The notes under the pieces are model-generated. The model saw only the letters and a list, made by a program, of their open reading frames with translations, ran no database searches and was not told where the DNA came from. Shown piece by piece: positions 8,564 through 17,626 of a stretch of 64,000 nt of DNA. The position numbers were made by a program, and so were the translations under genes. The stretch's first letter is position 1. Every line of letters begins with the position of its first letter. The stretch spans positions 682,001 to 746,000 of the forward strand of contig NZ_JAQNDK010000003.1 of NCBI RefSeq assembly GCF_028368935.1, in the 5' to 3' direction. The stretch comes from Sorangium aterium (lineage in GTDB: Bacteria > Myxococcota_A > Polyangia > Polyangiales > Polyangiaceae).

Positions 8564-11500
8564 ATGGTGGACGTCGATTCAACGGTGGCCATGAGCGCGG
8601 TCTTCGGGGAGCGGTACCAGCTCGTCTCCGCGCTGGGCGAGGGCGGTTTCGGCACCGTCTTCAAGGCGCGGCAGCTCGCCACGGGGCAGCACGTGGCGAT
8701 CAAGGTGCTGCGGCTCCCGAAGGAGAGCACGGCGCAGGCGCAGGAGAAGCGCATCGCCCGCTTCCACCGCGAGATGCAGCTCTGCGCGCAGCTGCACCAC
8801 CCCAACATCGTCCGGCTCATGGACTCGGGGCACGCGGAGGGCTCCGTTGTCTTCTCGGTCTTCGAGTTCGTCCCCGGGAACAACCTCGCCGAGGTGCTCG
8901 AGAGGGAGGGCCAGCTCGATCCCGTCGAGACCCGGCACCTCATGATGCAGATCCTCGATGCGCTCGCGTGCGCGCACGCGCAGGGGGTGGTCCACCGCGA
9001 TCTCAAGCCGGCGAACATCATGATCGTGCCCACCGGAGCCCGGAGGAACGCGCTCGTGCTCGACTTCGGCATCGGGGGGTTCACCCACGAGGCCCGCCAC
9101 GAGAACGAGGCCCGGATCACCCTGACCGACGAGTCCGTGGGCACGCCCTCGTACGCCGCGCCGGAGCAGCTCCGCAACCAGCCCACAACGCCGCGCTCCG
9201 ACTTCTACGCCTGGGGCCTCCTCTTCCTCGAGTGCCTCGCAGGCAAGCGCGTGATCGAGGGGGCGACGGTGGCCGAGGTCGTCTTCAAGCAGCTCTCCGC
9301 CGACCCGATCCCCATCCCGCCGGAGATCGCCGACCACCCCCTGGGCGACATCCTCCGCCGCGTGACCGCCAAGGATCCCGCGGCGCGCGACGTCACGGCG
9401 GCGTCGCTCCTCCGCGAGCTCGAGGCCTGCGACGTGTCCGGGCTTCGCCCGGACGCGCGCGACCGCCGCCTGGGCCGGGCGGCCCAGGACGCGGAGACGC
9501 CTGTGAGCCCGAGCGAGCCGGGGAGCGACGGGCGCCACCAGCGGCTCGTCCAGGGCGAGCGTCGGCAGATCACCGCGGTGTGCTGCATCCTCAGCGCCGT
9601 GGGCGTTGGGTCACGGGCCGCCGACCTGGAGGAGCTCGATCATGTCCTCGGCCTCCAGCAGGAGGCGTGCGCCGAGCTCGCACGCCGCTTCGGCGGCCAT
9701 GTCGCCGGCGGGCTCGGCGACGCCGTGCTCTTCTATTTCGGCTACCCGAAGGCGCGCGAGGACGACGCCAGGCGCGCGGCCCGCGCGGCGCTCGCGATCG
9801 CATCCGAGGTCGCCCGTCGCAGCGCCGCGCTCGAGGCGGCCCGCAGGCTGCGCGTCGATGTCCGGATCGGCATTCACACAGGGCTCGTGGTCGCGCGCGA
9901 GCTGCGCGATCCCGCGTCCGCCGGTCTCGGTTACGTCGTTGGCACCACCCCGAAGCTGGCGTCCCGCCTCAGCCTCCTCGCCGAGCCGGGCGGCATTCTC
10001 GTCAGCAACGGCACCGAGCGGCTCCTCCGGAAGCAGCTCCTCCTTGAGGAGACCGGCATCCGCGTCACGGACGACTCCACGATGCCGGTCTCGGCCTTCG
10101 CGCTGCGCGACGGCGCCTCCTCCGCCGCGCTCCGGGAGGTGCCGCTCGTCGGCCGCGACCGGGAGATCGAGGCGCTGCTCGAACGCTGGGCACGGGCCTC
10201 GGATGGCGCCGGGCAGGCCGTGCTGATCAGCGGCGAGCCGGGGATCGGCAAATCCCGCCTCGCCCGGGCGCTCGAGGAGCGGATCGGCGCCCGCCCGCAC
10301 GCCTGGATCGAGTGCCGCTGCACGCCCGACAGCGTGCACAGCGCGTTCTATCCCATCATCGAGCTGCTCGATCGCATGCTCGACCCGCGGCGCGAGGCGA
10401 AGCCCGAGGGCAAGGTGGACAGGCTCGAGGCCCTGCTCTCGCTCTATGGCTTCGAGCTACGCGAGGCGGTCCCGCTCTTCGCGTCCCTCCTCTCGCTCCC
10501 GCTGCCGAAGCGGTGGACGCCGCTCGACGTCTCGCCGCAGAGGAAGCGCGAGATGACGCGCAACGCGGTCCTCTCTCTGCTCTTCGAGATGGCCGAGAAA
10601 GAGCCCGTCGCGCTCCTGGTCGAGGACCTGCACTGGGGCGATCCGAGCACGGTGGAGCTGCTCGGTCAGCTCGTCAGCGAGATCGGATCGAGCCGGCTGC
10701 TCGCGATCTTCACCGCGCGGCAGGAGTTCGTTCACCCGTGGTCGCCCGGCTCGTTGCTCCAGATCCAGCTCGGCCGCTTCGGCAGGTCGGAGGTCGAGCG
10801 GATGACGGCGCAGATCACGGGCGGCCGGAGCTTGCCGGCGGAGGTGCTCGACCACATCACGCGCCGGACCGACGGCGTCCCGCTCTTCGTCGAGGAGTTG
10901 GTCCTGGCGATGATCGAGGCGGGCGCGCTCGCCGAGCGCGAGGGCGGCTACGCGCTGGTGCGGCCGCTCTCGGATCTCTCGATCCCCGCCACGCTGCGCG
11001 ATTCGCTGGTGGCGCGCCTCGACCGGCTCGGCCGGGCCAAGGAGACCGCCCAGGTCGCGGCGGCGATCGGGCGGGAGTTCACGTTCGAGCTGCTCCGGGT
11101 CGTGAGCCCCCTCGAGGAGGCCGAGGTGCAGGAGGATCTCGACAAGCTCGTCGCCTCGGAGCTGGTGTACCGCAAGCGGCGGATCAAGAACCCAGCGTAC
11201 GTCTTCAAGCACGCGCTGGTTCGAGACGCTGCGTACGAGTCGCTGCTCAAGCGCACGTGCCGCGAGGTGCACCTGCGCATCGCGAGGGCGCTCGAGGAGC
11301 GGTTCCCGGAGATCGCGAGCGAGCGGCCCGACCTCCTCGCGCACCACCACGCGGCCGCGGAGCAGCGGCGGGAAGCGGTCGGGTACGGGAGGAAGGCCGG
11401 GGTAGCCGCGCTCCAGCGCTCGGCGTACGCGGAGGCGATCGCGGCGGCCCGGCAGGCGCTCGGGTGGATCGCGTCATCGAAGGAAGACGACGAGCAGGCC

Positions 11501-12724
11501 GGGGCGGCCGCGGCGGCCGCGCCAGCGCCCGAGCTGCAAGGGCAGCCGATGACGGCGTCGGAGCGGATCCAGGCGGAGCTCGAGCTGCACGGCGTCGTCA
11601 CGCCCGCGCTGATGGCCAGCCGGGGCTGGGGCGACGACGAGCTCAAGAGCGCCCTGGATCGCGCCCAGGCGCTGCTCGATCTCCTCGGAGACAGCCCTCG
11701 ATCGATACCGACCGTGTGGGCTCTGATCACCTACCACCACGCCCGCTCGCACCGGGCGGAGGCGCAGTCGCTGGCCGAGCGTGCGCTGCGGCTCGCCGAG
11801 CGGTCCAGCGATGTGGGGAACGTGGTCGCGGTCCTGCCGATCTACGCGCAGTGCCTGTTCTTCTCGGGCAAGCACGCCGAGGCGAGGGCGTGCCTCGACC
11901 GCGCGCTCGCGAGCTACGATCCAGCCGTCCACCGCGCGCATGCCAGCACCTTCGGTCAGGACTCGAAGGTCTACGCGCTCGCCCTGTCGGGGCTGCAGTG
12001 GTGGCTGCTCGGCTACCCGGAGCGGGCGCTCGTGGCCGGCACGGCGGCGGTCGCGTTCGCCCGCGAGCTCAACGACGCGAACAGCCTCGGCATGGCGCTC
12101 GGCTACCTGCTCGGCGTCTGGCACTACCGCGGCGAGCGGGAGCCGGCGCGCGAGGTCGCCGCGACGCTCGCCGCCGTCGCAGAGCGGCACGGTCTGCCCC
12201 AGTGGGGAGGGCTCGCGGCCATGTTCCAGGGCTGGATCGACGGCGATCCGACGGTGCCTCGGCAGCTCCTCTCCGGGTTCCGGGCGATGGGCTTCGACGT
12301 CGCCTTCCCGTACTGGGCGTCGATCGTGGCCGAGTGCGAGGCGCTGACCGGCGACCTCGACGCGGCGATCGCGCGGATCGACGAGTGCCTCGAGAAGGCC
12401 GAGCACGACGTCGAGCTCTACTACGTATCCTTGCTCCACAACTTCAAAGGAGAGCTCGTCCTGAAGCGGGATCCGCGCGCCCTCGACGCGGCCGAGCGCT
12501 GCTTCCGGGACGCCATCGCCGTGGCGCAGGCGCAGGACGTGAAGATGCCGGAGCTCAAGGCGGTGACGTCGCTCGCGCGCGTCCTCCGGGACCGCGGGCG
12601 GCGCGAGGAGGCGCGCGTATCGCTGGCGCCGATCTACGCGTGGTTCAAGGAGGGGCTCGACACGCCGGCGCTGGTGGATGCCAAGGCGCTGCTGGAGGAG
12701 CTGGGCGGGGCCGAGCTTCGCTGA
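8564..12724 (+). CDS. Ser/Thr kinase with cyclase-homology, ATPase and TPR domains
   Basis: A 1386-residue signalling protein. The kinase domain (about 15-285) looks active: glycine loop GEGGFG, Lys47, HRDLKPAN from 144, DFG from 167, and an APE-like APEQ. Next is a class III nucleotide-cyclase homology domain (about 327-510) with GLGDAVLFYFGYP and VDVRIGIHTG. The first metal-binding site, normally FCDLVGST-like, reads CCILSAVG, so the Asp is lost and cyclase activity is doubtful. An AAA_16/STAND ATPase follows (GEPGIGKS about 557; Walker B VALLVEDLHW), then a long TPR-like region (about 860-1380). ATG 8564 has TGAGGGG upstream and begins just before the kinase fold. An upstream start at 8255 supplied by a methyltransferase fragment is also open. 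The RiPP locus begins 91 bp downstream; a functional link is possible but unproven. Confidence 0.88.
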   Translation: MVDVDSTVAMSAVFGERYQLVSALGEGGFGTVFKARQLATGQHVAIKVLRLPKESTAQAQEKRIARFHREMQLCAQLHHPNIVRLMDSGHAEGSVVFSVFEFVPGNNLAEVLEREGQLDPVETRHLMMQILDALACAHAQGVVHRDLKPANIMIVPTGARRNALVLDFGIGGFTHEARHENEARITLTDESVGTPSYAAPEQLRNQPTTPRSDFYAWGLLFLECLAGKRVIEGATVAEVVFKQLSADPIPIPPEIADHPLGDILRRVTAKDPAARDVTAASLLRELEACDVSGLRPDARDRRLGRAAQDAETPVSPSEPGSDGRHQRLVQGERRQITAVCCILSAVGVGSRAADLEELDHVLGLQQEACAELARRFGGHVAGGLGDAVLFYFGYPKAREDDARRAARAALAIASEVARRSAALEAARRLRVDVRIGIHTGLVVARELRDPASAGLGYVVGTTPKLASRLSLLAEPGGILVSNGTERLLRKQLLLEETGIRVTDDSTMPVSAFALRDGASSAALREVPLVGRDREIEALLERWARASDGAGQAVLISGEPGIGKSRLARALEERIGARPHAWIECRCTPDSVHSAFYPIIELLDRMLDPRREAKPEGKVDRLEALLSLYGFELREAVPLFASLLSLPLPKRWTPLDVSPQRKREMTRNAVLSLLFEMAEKEPVALLVEDLHWGDPSTVELLGQLVSEIGSSRLLAIFTARQEFVHPWSPGSLLQIQLGRFGRSEVERMTAQITGGRSLPAEVLDHITRRTDGVPLFVEELVLAMIEAGALAEREGGYALVRPLSDLSIPATLRDSLVARLDRLGRAKETAQVAAAIGREFTFELLRVVSPLEEAEVQEDLDKLVASELVYRKRRIKNPAYVFKHALVRDAAYESLLKRTCREVHLRIARALEERFPEIASERPDLLAHHHAAAEQRREAVGYGRKAGVAALQRSAYAEAIAAARQALGWIASSKEDDEQAGAAAAAAPAPELQGQPMTASERIQAELELHGVVTPALMASRGWGDDELKSALDRAQALLDLLGDSPRSIPTVWALITYHHARSHRAEAQSLAERALRLAERSSDVGNVVAVLPIYAQCLFFSGKHAEARACLDRALASYDPAVHRAHASTFGQDSKVYALALSGLQWWLLGYPERALVAGTAAVAFARELNDANSLGMALGYLLGVWHYRGEREPAREVAATLAAVAERHGLPQWGGLAAMFQGWIDGDPTVPRQLLSGFRAMGFDVAFPYWASIVAECEALTGDLDAAIARIDECLEKAEHDVELYYVSLLHNFKGELVLKRDPRALDAAERCFRDAIAVAQAQDVKMPELKAVTSLARVLRDRGRREEARVSLAPIYAWFKEGLDTPALVDAKALLEELGGAELR

Positions 12725-12815
12725 GCGCGCTGCGCGGTCCGGAGCGGCTCATCATGGCGCTCTTTCCGGATGATCTTCGAGGGTGAATGCGCCCTGGCAG
12801 GCAGGAGACCGAAGA

Positions 12816-13295
12816 GTGAACGACGAGCACAAGAAGCATCCGACCAAGAACCCGATGCATCACGTGGAGAACTTCTTCGGCGGCGGGATCGCCGCCGAGG
12901 TGAACAGCGACAGCAGCCTCGACTCGTGGCTGTCGAACGAGCGATGGAGGTACGTCTGGCTCCAGACGGTCGCGCGCGCATGGAACGATAATGAGTTCAG
13001 GGAGAAGCTCCTCGAGAACGCGCGAGAGGCCATCCGGCTGGCGTTCGGCTTCAACCTGCCCGCTTACCTGGACCTCATGGTGCTCGAGCCCCCGCATCCG
13101 CCGGCGCACGAGGGCGGGTCGGCGGGCGCTCACGCGCCCATGGGGTGGCATCAGAAAGGGAACTCCGGGAGCTGGAGTCTGCCGCCGACGAAGGTGGTCA
13201 TGTGGCTCCCGCCGGCGCCGCCCGACGCGGAACAAGCCGTCGCCCTGGCCGATTACGCGCACTCGGGCCGGACCTACCCCTTCTCGACCTGCTGA
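12816..13295 (+). CDS. TOMM-type RiPP precursor with nitrile-hydratase-like leader
   Basis: A 159-residue peptide. GTG 12816 has a perfect AGGAG eight bases upstream; an in-frame GTG at 12783 lacks one. The middle of the leader (about 50-95: WLQTVARAWND, FREKLLENAREAIR, then FGFNLP and LMVLE) follows the pattern of nitrile-hydratase alpha-subunit N-termini, which is the hallmark of NHLP-class precursors. The C-terminal part is Pro/Gly/Trp-rich and ends SGRTYPFSTC, so residues 157-159 are Ser-Thr-Cys, all substrates for azoline formation, with Cys159 as the last residue and the only Cys. From memory, the BMA_0021/BMA_0022 TOMM family has similar YPF(T/S)-Cys ends. The convergent radical SAM gene and the YcaO gene beyond it support this reading. 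The cleavage site and true core are not visible. Confidence 0.8.
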   Translation: MNDEHKKHPTKNPMHHVENFFGGGIAAEVNSDSSLDSWLSNERWRYVWLQTVARAWNDNEFREKLLENAREAIRLAFGFNLPAYLDLMVLEPPHPPAHEGGSAGAHAPMGWHQKGNSGSWSLPPTKVVMWLPPAPPDAEQAVALADYAHSGRTYPFSTC

Positions 13296-13320
13296 GCGCT
13301 GCTCCCTCGCGGCGCCTCAG
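13292..13320. terminator. Short hairpin between precursor and radical SAM gene
   Basis: CTGAGCGC (13292-13299) can pair with GCGCCTCAG (13312-13320) with one bulged base. It overlaps both stop codons of the convergent gene pair. There is no U-tract; it could limit read-through in both directions. Confidence 0.35.
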
Positions 13321-15284
13321 CGCCCCGCCGTCGCGCGGGCTCGCCGCGACAGCGCCGCGGGCGTCACGAGGCCCGTGCGCTGCCCGGGGTCCATCGCAGC
13401 GCCGCGGGCCCCGGCGGCGGCGCCGTGCTCTCGCTCGAACCGCGCCAGCACGTCGCCGGGCGCCGTCGCCAGGGGGACGTGCCACCCATCCAGCTCCACG
13501 GCGTACCGGTTGGCAACGGCCCAGCGCTGCTCCTCGGCCAGCTCGCCGCGGCCGTCCAGCGGGCGCCCCACGAGCACGGCCGCGGCCTGTCGGACCGGGA
13601 GCAGCTGCACCTCCGGCGCGCCCGGGAGGCCGCGGGTGTCCGTCAGCAGGTACATGTCCGGCCCGAACCCTTGAATCGACAGCTCCGGCAGGCGAGGAGC
13701 CCTCTCGATCCAGTCCGCGTTCCAGCCCCGGATCTCCGCGCGGATGGCCGCGCAGAGCTCCGGGTCCTGGCTGATGATGCTGTCGAAATCCCCCTCGAAC
13801 TGGTAGGCCAGCCGCCCTGCGTCGGCGCCGTCGGGCAGGACGTCGGCGTACGCCGCAGCCGGGCGGAAGTTCGCGATCCCGTGGCGCTCGGGCCACCTGC
13901 CGTAAGGGCTGAACCGGAACAGCGCGAGCGGGAGGAGGTCGCGCGGCGGTTCGAGGTGGCGCAGGAGCGGCAGCAGCGCCAGGTAGTGGTCGTAGTCATC
14001 GCGGCCGTCTCCGGGGAACCCGTGGAGCAGGCCCCAGACGAGGTTGACCCGGAGCGCGCGCGCGTAACGCAGGAGCGCGACGTTCTGGCGCGCGAGGAGC
14101 CCCTTGTCCATGCGCGCGAGCAGCGACGAGGACAGCGCCTCGATGCCAGGCTGGATGATCGAGACGCCCGCCCGCCGGAGCGCGATCAGCCGCTCCAGCG
14201 TGATGTTCGCCTTCTGCTCGTAGAAGATCGTGAGCCCCGGGAGCTCATCGCCGAGGCGCGGTATCAGCGTCCTGAAGTACGTGTGCGGCATGATGTCGTC
14301 CGTGAAGTGGATGCGCCGCGACGGGTGCGCAGAAAGCAGCTCCCTCAGCTCCTCGATCACGCGATCGGGCGACTTCTCGCGGTACCGCATGACGGCGACA
14401 CCGCAGAAGGTGCAGTGGTGCTTTTGCCCCCACCAGCAGCCCCTGCTGCTCTCAACCGAGAGCAGCAGGCCGTCGCGCTCGGCCGGGCCGTCGCCCAGGC
14501 AGGCGCGCCGCTGGCGATAGAAGTCGGCGTAATCCGGCGTCGGCAGCCCGTCGAGGTCCATGCACGGCGCGCCCTCGACGATACGGCCGCTCGGCCGGGC
14601 ACCCGCGAGGAAGGCAGGGAACGCGGCCTCGCTCTCCCCGGAGAACACGTAGTCGATGGATCCGGAGAGCGCGGCGATCCCTCCGGCCATGGCGTCGAAG
14701 CAGTTGGCGCCGCCGAGCAGCGTCACCGTCGACGGCCGGAGCCGCTTCAGCCGCGAGAGGAGGGCGATGCTCGCCGCCGTCTGCTCGAACATCGTGGAAC
14801 ACCCCACGATGGGACATCCGATCTCGGCGAGCGCCGCGGCCATCCGGTCTGCCCACCCCTCGGCGTGCAGGGCGAGGCGGCGCAGGAGATCGCGGTCCAC
14901 GGTGCACCGGCGAGGGCCGTACCCGAGCTCCAGGCGGAGGTCCGCGAGCGCGGCCTCGGCGCGCCGGCCGAGGAGGTCGACCCCGTAGGCGGCGCGGGCG
15001 AAGATGCGCTCTCCCAGCAGGTGGGGCGTGGCGCTCTCTGCGATGGCGTAATAAGCGGCGTCGCCGATCTCGCGGGCGAGGTACATGCCGGCATACAGCA
15101 CCGCGACCTCGAACCCGGCCCGCCTCGCGCACGCCTGGAGGAGGTGCAGCCCGAGGTGCGGGAGGTCGAGACGCGCGAACGGGGGCACGATGAGCAAGGC
15201 GTCCGCCGTCGAGATCACGTCCGCCAGCGCGATCGGGGGCGCGCGGCGTTCCGTGACAGGCGGCTCGAGCGTGAGGGCATTCAT
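13317..15284 (-). CDS. B12-binding radical SAM RiPP maturase (probable C-methyltransferase)
   Basis: A 655-residue enzyme. The N-terminal part (about 25-230) has the B12-binding Rossmann pattern (LLIVPPFARLDLPHLGLHLL, then GCSTMFEQTAAS and LLGGANCFD). The radical SAM core begins at SRGCWWGQKHHCTFCG, where Cys283, Cys291 and Cys294 form the CX7CX2C cluster motif typical of the RiPP maturation radical SAM protein 1 family. The core continues with KSPDRVIEEL and IIQPGIEALSS. Such enzymes usually methylate unactivated carbons of a precursor peptide; that role here is inferred from family and from the convergent precursor gene, whose stop codon is 21 bp away. It is divergent from the YcaO gene across a 120-bp gap. 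The start ATG 15284 fits the family N-terminus though its ribosome-binding site is weak. Confidence 0.87.
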   Translation of the reverse strand: MNALTLEPPVTERRAPPIALADVISTADALLIVPPFARLDLPHLGLHLLQACARRAGFEVAVLYAGMYLAREIGDAAYYAIAESATPHLLGERIFARAAYGVDLLGRRAEAALADLRLELGYGPRRCTVDRDLLRRLALHAEGWADRMAAALAEIGCPIVGCSTMFEQTAASIALLSRLKRLRPSTVTLLGGANCFDAMAGGIAALSGSIDYVFSGESEAAFPAFLAGARPSGRIVEGAPCMDLDGLPTPDYADFYRQRRACLGDGPAERDGLLLSVESSRGCWWGQKHHCTFCGVAVMRYREKSPDRVIEELRELLSAHPSRRIHFTDDIMPHTYFRTLIPRLGDELPGLTIFYEQKANITLERLIALRRAGVSIIQPGIEALSSSLLARMDKGLLARQNVALLRYARALRVNLVWGLLHGFPGDGRDDYDHYLALLPLLRHLEPPRDLLPLALFRFSPYGRWPERHGIANFRPAAAYADVLPDGADAGRLAYQFEGDFDSIISQDPELCAAIRAEIRGWNADWIERAPRLPELSIQGFGPDMYLLTDTRGLPGAPEVQLLPVRQAAAVLVGRPLDGRGELAEEQRWAVANRYAVELDGWHVPLATAPGDVLARFEREHGAAAGARGAAMDPGQRTGLVTPAALSRRARATAGR

Positions 15285-15404
15285 CGTCGTCTTTTCTGGA
15301 GAGGGCGAGTATACTGCCCTGGACTGCCCGACAAAAGGGGACGTCAGGGCCAGCTGCGATCTCGCGCGGCCCGAGCGCGTGGCGTGGTCACGCCGCGAAC
15401 GCCG
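15285..15404. promoter_or_regulatory. Divergent promoter region of the RiPP maturation genes
   Basis: The 120-bp gap between the divergent radical SAM and YcaO genes holds an unusually A/T-rich TATACT (15310-15315). On the minus strand a TTGTCG lies about 15 bp before a TATACT, a possible sigma-70-type promoter for the radical SAM gene. On the plus strand only a poor -35 is found. This is a pattern match only. Confidence 0.35.
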
Positions 15405-17603
15405 ATGCTGAACAGGGTCCTCCGGCTCAAAGAGCACCTCCGCCTCCAGCTGCTCGACGACGAGCGTGCCTTCGTCATCGGCGAGCGCGAGCAGTTCATG
15501 TTGCATGGGCGCGCCTATGCGCTGGCAGCGCGCCTCGCCGACGGGCGCCGCACCGTCGCGCAGATCATCGACGCGCTCGACGGGCAGAGGGCGCAGGCGG
15601 AGGTCCTTTACGCGCTGACGATCCTCGAGCAGCGAGGGTATCTCATCGCGGCAGCAGAGGGGGGCTTGCCCGAGGGCGCAGCCTTCTGGCGCGCGCAGGG
15701 CGTCGACCCAGCTCGCGCGGCCGAGCGGCTCGCCGCGACGCCGGTCGCGGTCCACGCGGCCGGCGGAGCGGAGGCCGGGCCGCTCGTCGAGGCCCTCTGC
15801 GACGCCGGCGTGCGGGTGGATGCCGAGGCCGAGGTGGAGATCGTCGTCACGCGCGACTACCTGCACCGCGATATCGAGCGCTGGAATCGCCGGGCGCTCG
15901 ACAGGAAGGCGCGGTGGGCGCTCGTCAAGCCGACGGGCACCCTCCTCTGGGTGGGCCCCATGTTCGGCCCCGGCGGCGGGCCTTGCTGGGCGTGCGTCGC
16001 GCACCGCCTCCGGGAGAACCGCCCCGTGGAGGTCTACCTGGAGCGGCGCAGCGGCGTCCCCGGCCCGCTGACGGCGCCGCGGGCGGAGCTGCCCTCGAGC
16101 GTGCGCGCCGGCGCCCATTTCGCCAGCATCACCCTGGCGCGCTGGATCGCGGACGGCGGCGCCGGTCGCATCGACGAGCACCTCTTGACCCTGGAGCTGC
16201 CGCGCTTCGCGTGCGTGGAGCGCCCGGTGACGCGGCGTCCGCAGTGTCCCGTGTGCGGCGACGGAGAGATGGTGAGGCGACGTGCCCTGTCGCCGGTCGT
16301 CCTGCAGAGCCGCCCGAAGCGCTTCACCGACGACGGCGGCCACCGCGTCGCCCCGCCGGAGGACACGCTGGCGCGGATAGAGCGCCACGTCGACGCGCTC
16401 ACCGGGGCCATCGCCAGCGCCGGGCCCATCCCCGGGCGCGATCACCCGCTGCGGCCGGTGCACGGCGCCGCGTACCGCGTCTGTCCCGCCGGCGATGCTC
16501 CCTCGTTCGACGACTTCCACCGGACGAGCATGGGCAAGGGGCGCACCGCCGCACAGGCGCGCGCCAGCGCGCTCAGCGAGGCGATCGAGCGCTACAGCGC
16601 CCTCTTCCAGGGGGACGAGGCCCGCGTGCGCGCGCGCTTCGTCGACCTCGGGGACGCGGCGGTCCACCCGGACGCCCTCCAGAACTACAGCCCGGCGCAG
16701 CTCCGGGCGCGCGACGCGACGAACGCCGGCGTCAGCGACGAGAAGCGGCTGGTCCCGCTGCCCTTCGACGAGCGGGCAGAGATCGACTGGACTCCCGTCT
16801 GGTCGCTCACGCACGAGCGGCGGCGGTGGGTGCCGACAGCTTACTGCTATCAGCACGTGCCGACGCCGCCCGGGGAGCGCTTCTGTTATGTGAACCCCAA
16901 CGGACACGCCGCCGGAAATTGCGTGGAGGAGGCCGTTCTCCAGGCGTTCTTCGAGCTCGTGGAGCGGGATTCGGTCGCCCTCTGGTGGTACAACCGCGCC
17001 CGCCGTCCGGCCGTCGATCTCGACAGCTTCGACGAGCCTTATTTCAGGACGCTCTCGGCCCACTATGCTTCCCTGGGCCATCGGATCTGGGTGCTCGACC
17101 TCACGACCGATCTCCGGATCCCGGCGTTTGCCGCGGTGTCGCGGGCCGCCGACACAGGCCGGTTCTGCGTCGGCTTCGGCTGCCATTTCGACGCCCGCCT
17201 CGGCGTCCAGCGAGCGCTCACGGAGCTCAATCAGCTCTTCGATCCGGCGCGCAGCCACGCCGCGCCATGGGAGCAAGACGCGCTCGGCGACGGCGCCCTC
17301 CTGCTCCCCGACGCCACGGCGGCGCGGCGGCGCGTGGACTTCCTTCAAACCCATCACGGCGACCTGAGGGACGACGTGCGCGCCTGCGTCGAGCGCGCCG
17401 CCGGCGCCGGGCTCGAGACGCTGGTGCTCGACCAGACGCGCCCTGATCTCGGCCTCGTCGCCGTGAAGGTCGTCGTGCCGGGCCTGCGTCATTTCTGGCC
17501 GCGCTTCGGGCCGGGTCGGCTCTACGACGTCCCGGTCGCGCTCGGGTGGGTGGCGGCGCCGCTCGCGGAGCCCGAGCTCAACCCGGTGCCCCTCTACCTC
17601 TAG
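15405..17603 (+). CDS. Fused TOMM docking protein and YcaO cyclodehydratase
   Basis: A 732-residue fusion that would bind the precursor leader and convert Ser/Thr/Cys to azolines using ATP. The N-terminal 85 residues look like a PqqD-type leader-binding (RRE) winged helix (RLADGRRTVAQIIDAL). A ThiF/E1-like docking domain follows, with zinc-type Cys pairs (CWAC; CPVC). The YcaO domain (about 370-732) carries the ATP/Mg motifs SMGKGRTAAQARASALSEAIER, split here as SMGKGRTAAQ and SALSEAIER, plus AAGNCVEEAV and FFELVERD. The C-terminus NPVPLYL is a short version of the Pro-rich YcaO tail that serves catalysis. No flavin dehydrogenase lies nearby, so the product may keep azolines or be oxidised by a distant enzyme. 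ATG 15405 is chosen; GTG 15384 is an alternative. Confidence 0.87.
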   Translation: MLNRVLRLKEHLRLQLLDDERAFVIGEREQFMLHGRAYALAARLADGRRTVAQIIDALDGQRAQAEVLYALTILEQRGYLIAAAEGGLPEGAAFWRAQGVDPARAAERLAATPVAVHAAGGAEAGPLVEALCDAGVRVDAEAEVEIVVTRDYLHRDIERWNRRALDRKARWALVKPTGTLLWVGPMFGPGGGPCWACVAHRLRENRPVEVYLERRSGVPGPLTAPRAELPSSVRAGAHFASITLARWIADGGAGRIDEHLLTLELPRFACVERPVTRRPQCPVCGDGEMVRRRALSPVVLQSRPKRFTDDGGHRVAPPEDTLARIERHVDALTGAIASAGPIPGRDHPLRPVHGAAYRVCPAGDAPSFDDFHRTSMGKGRTAAQARASALSEAIERYSALFQGDEARVRARFVDLGDAAVHPDALQNYSPAQLRARDATNAGVSDEKRLVPLPFDERAEIDWTPVWSLTHERRRWVPTAYCYQHVPTPPGERFCYVNPNGHAAGNCVEEAVLQAFFELVERDSVALWWYNRARRPAVDLDSFDEPYFRTLSAHYASLGHRIWVLDLTTDLRIPAFAAVSRAADTGRFCVGFGCHFDARLGVQRALTELNQLFDPARSHAAPWEQDALGDGALLLPDATAARRRVDFLQTHHGDLRDDVRACVERAAGAGLETLVLDQTRPDLGLVAVKVVVPGLRHFWPRFGPGRLYDVPVALGWVAAPLAEPELNPVPLYL

Positions 17604-17626
17604 GCGCGCCCGAGACGAGGTGCCTC

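Noticed and set aside
10312..12786. A second long plus-strand frame overlapping the kinase/cyclase gene
   Set aside because: Extremely Arg/Ala/Gly-rich translation typical of an out-of-phase high-GC frame; the other frame has coherent ATPase and TPR sequence.
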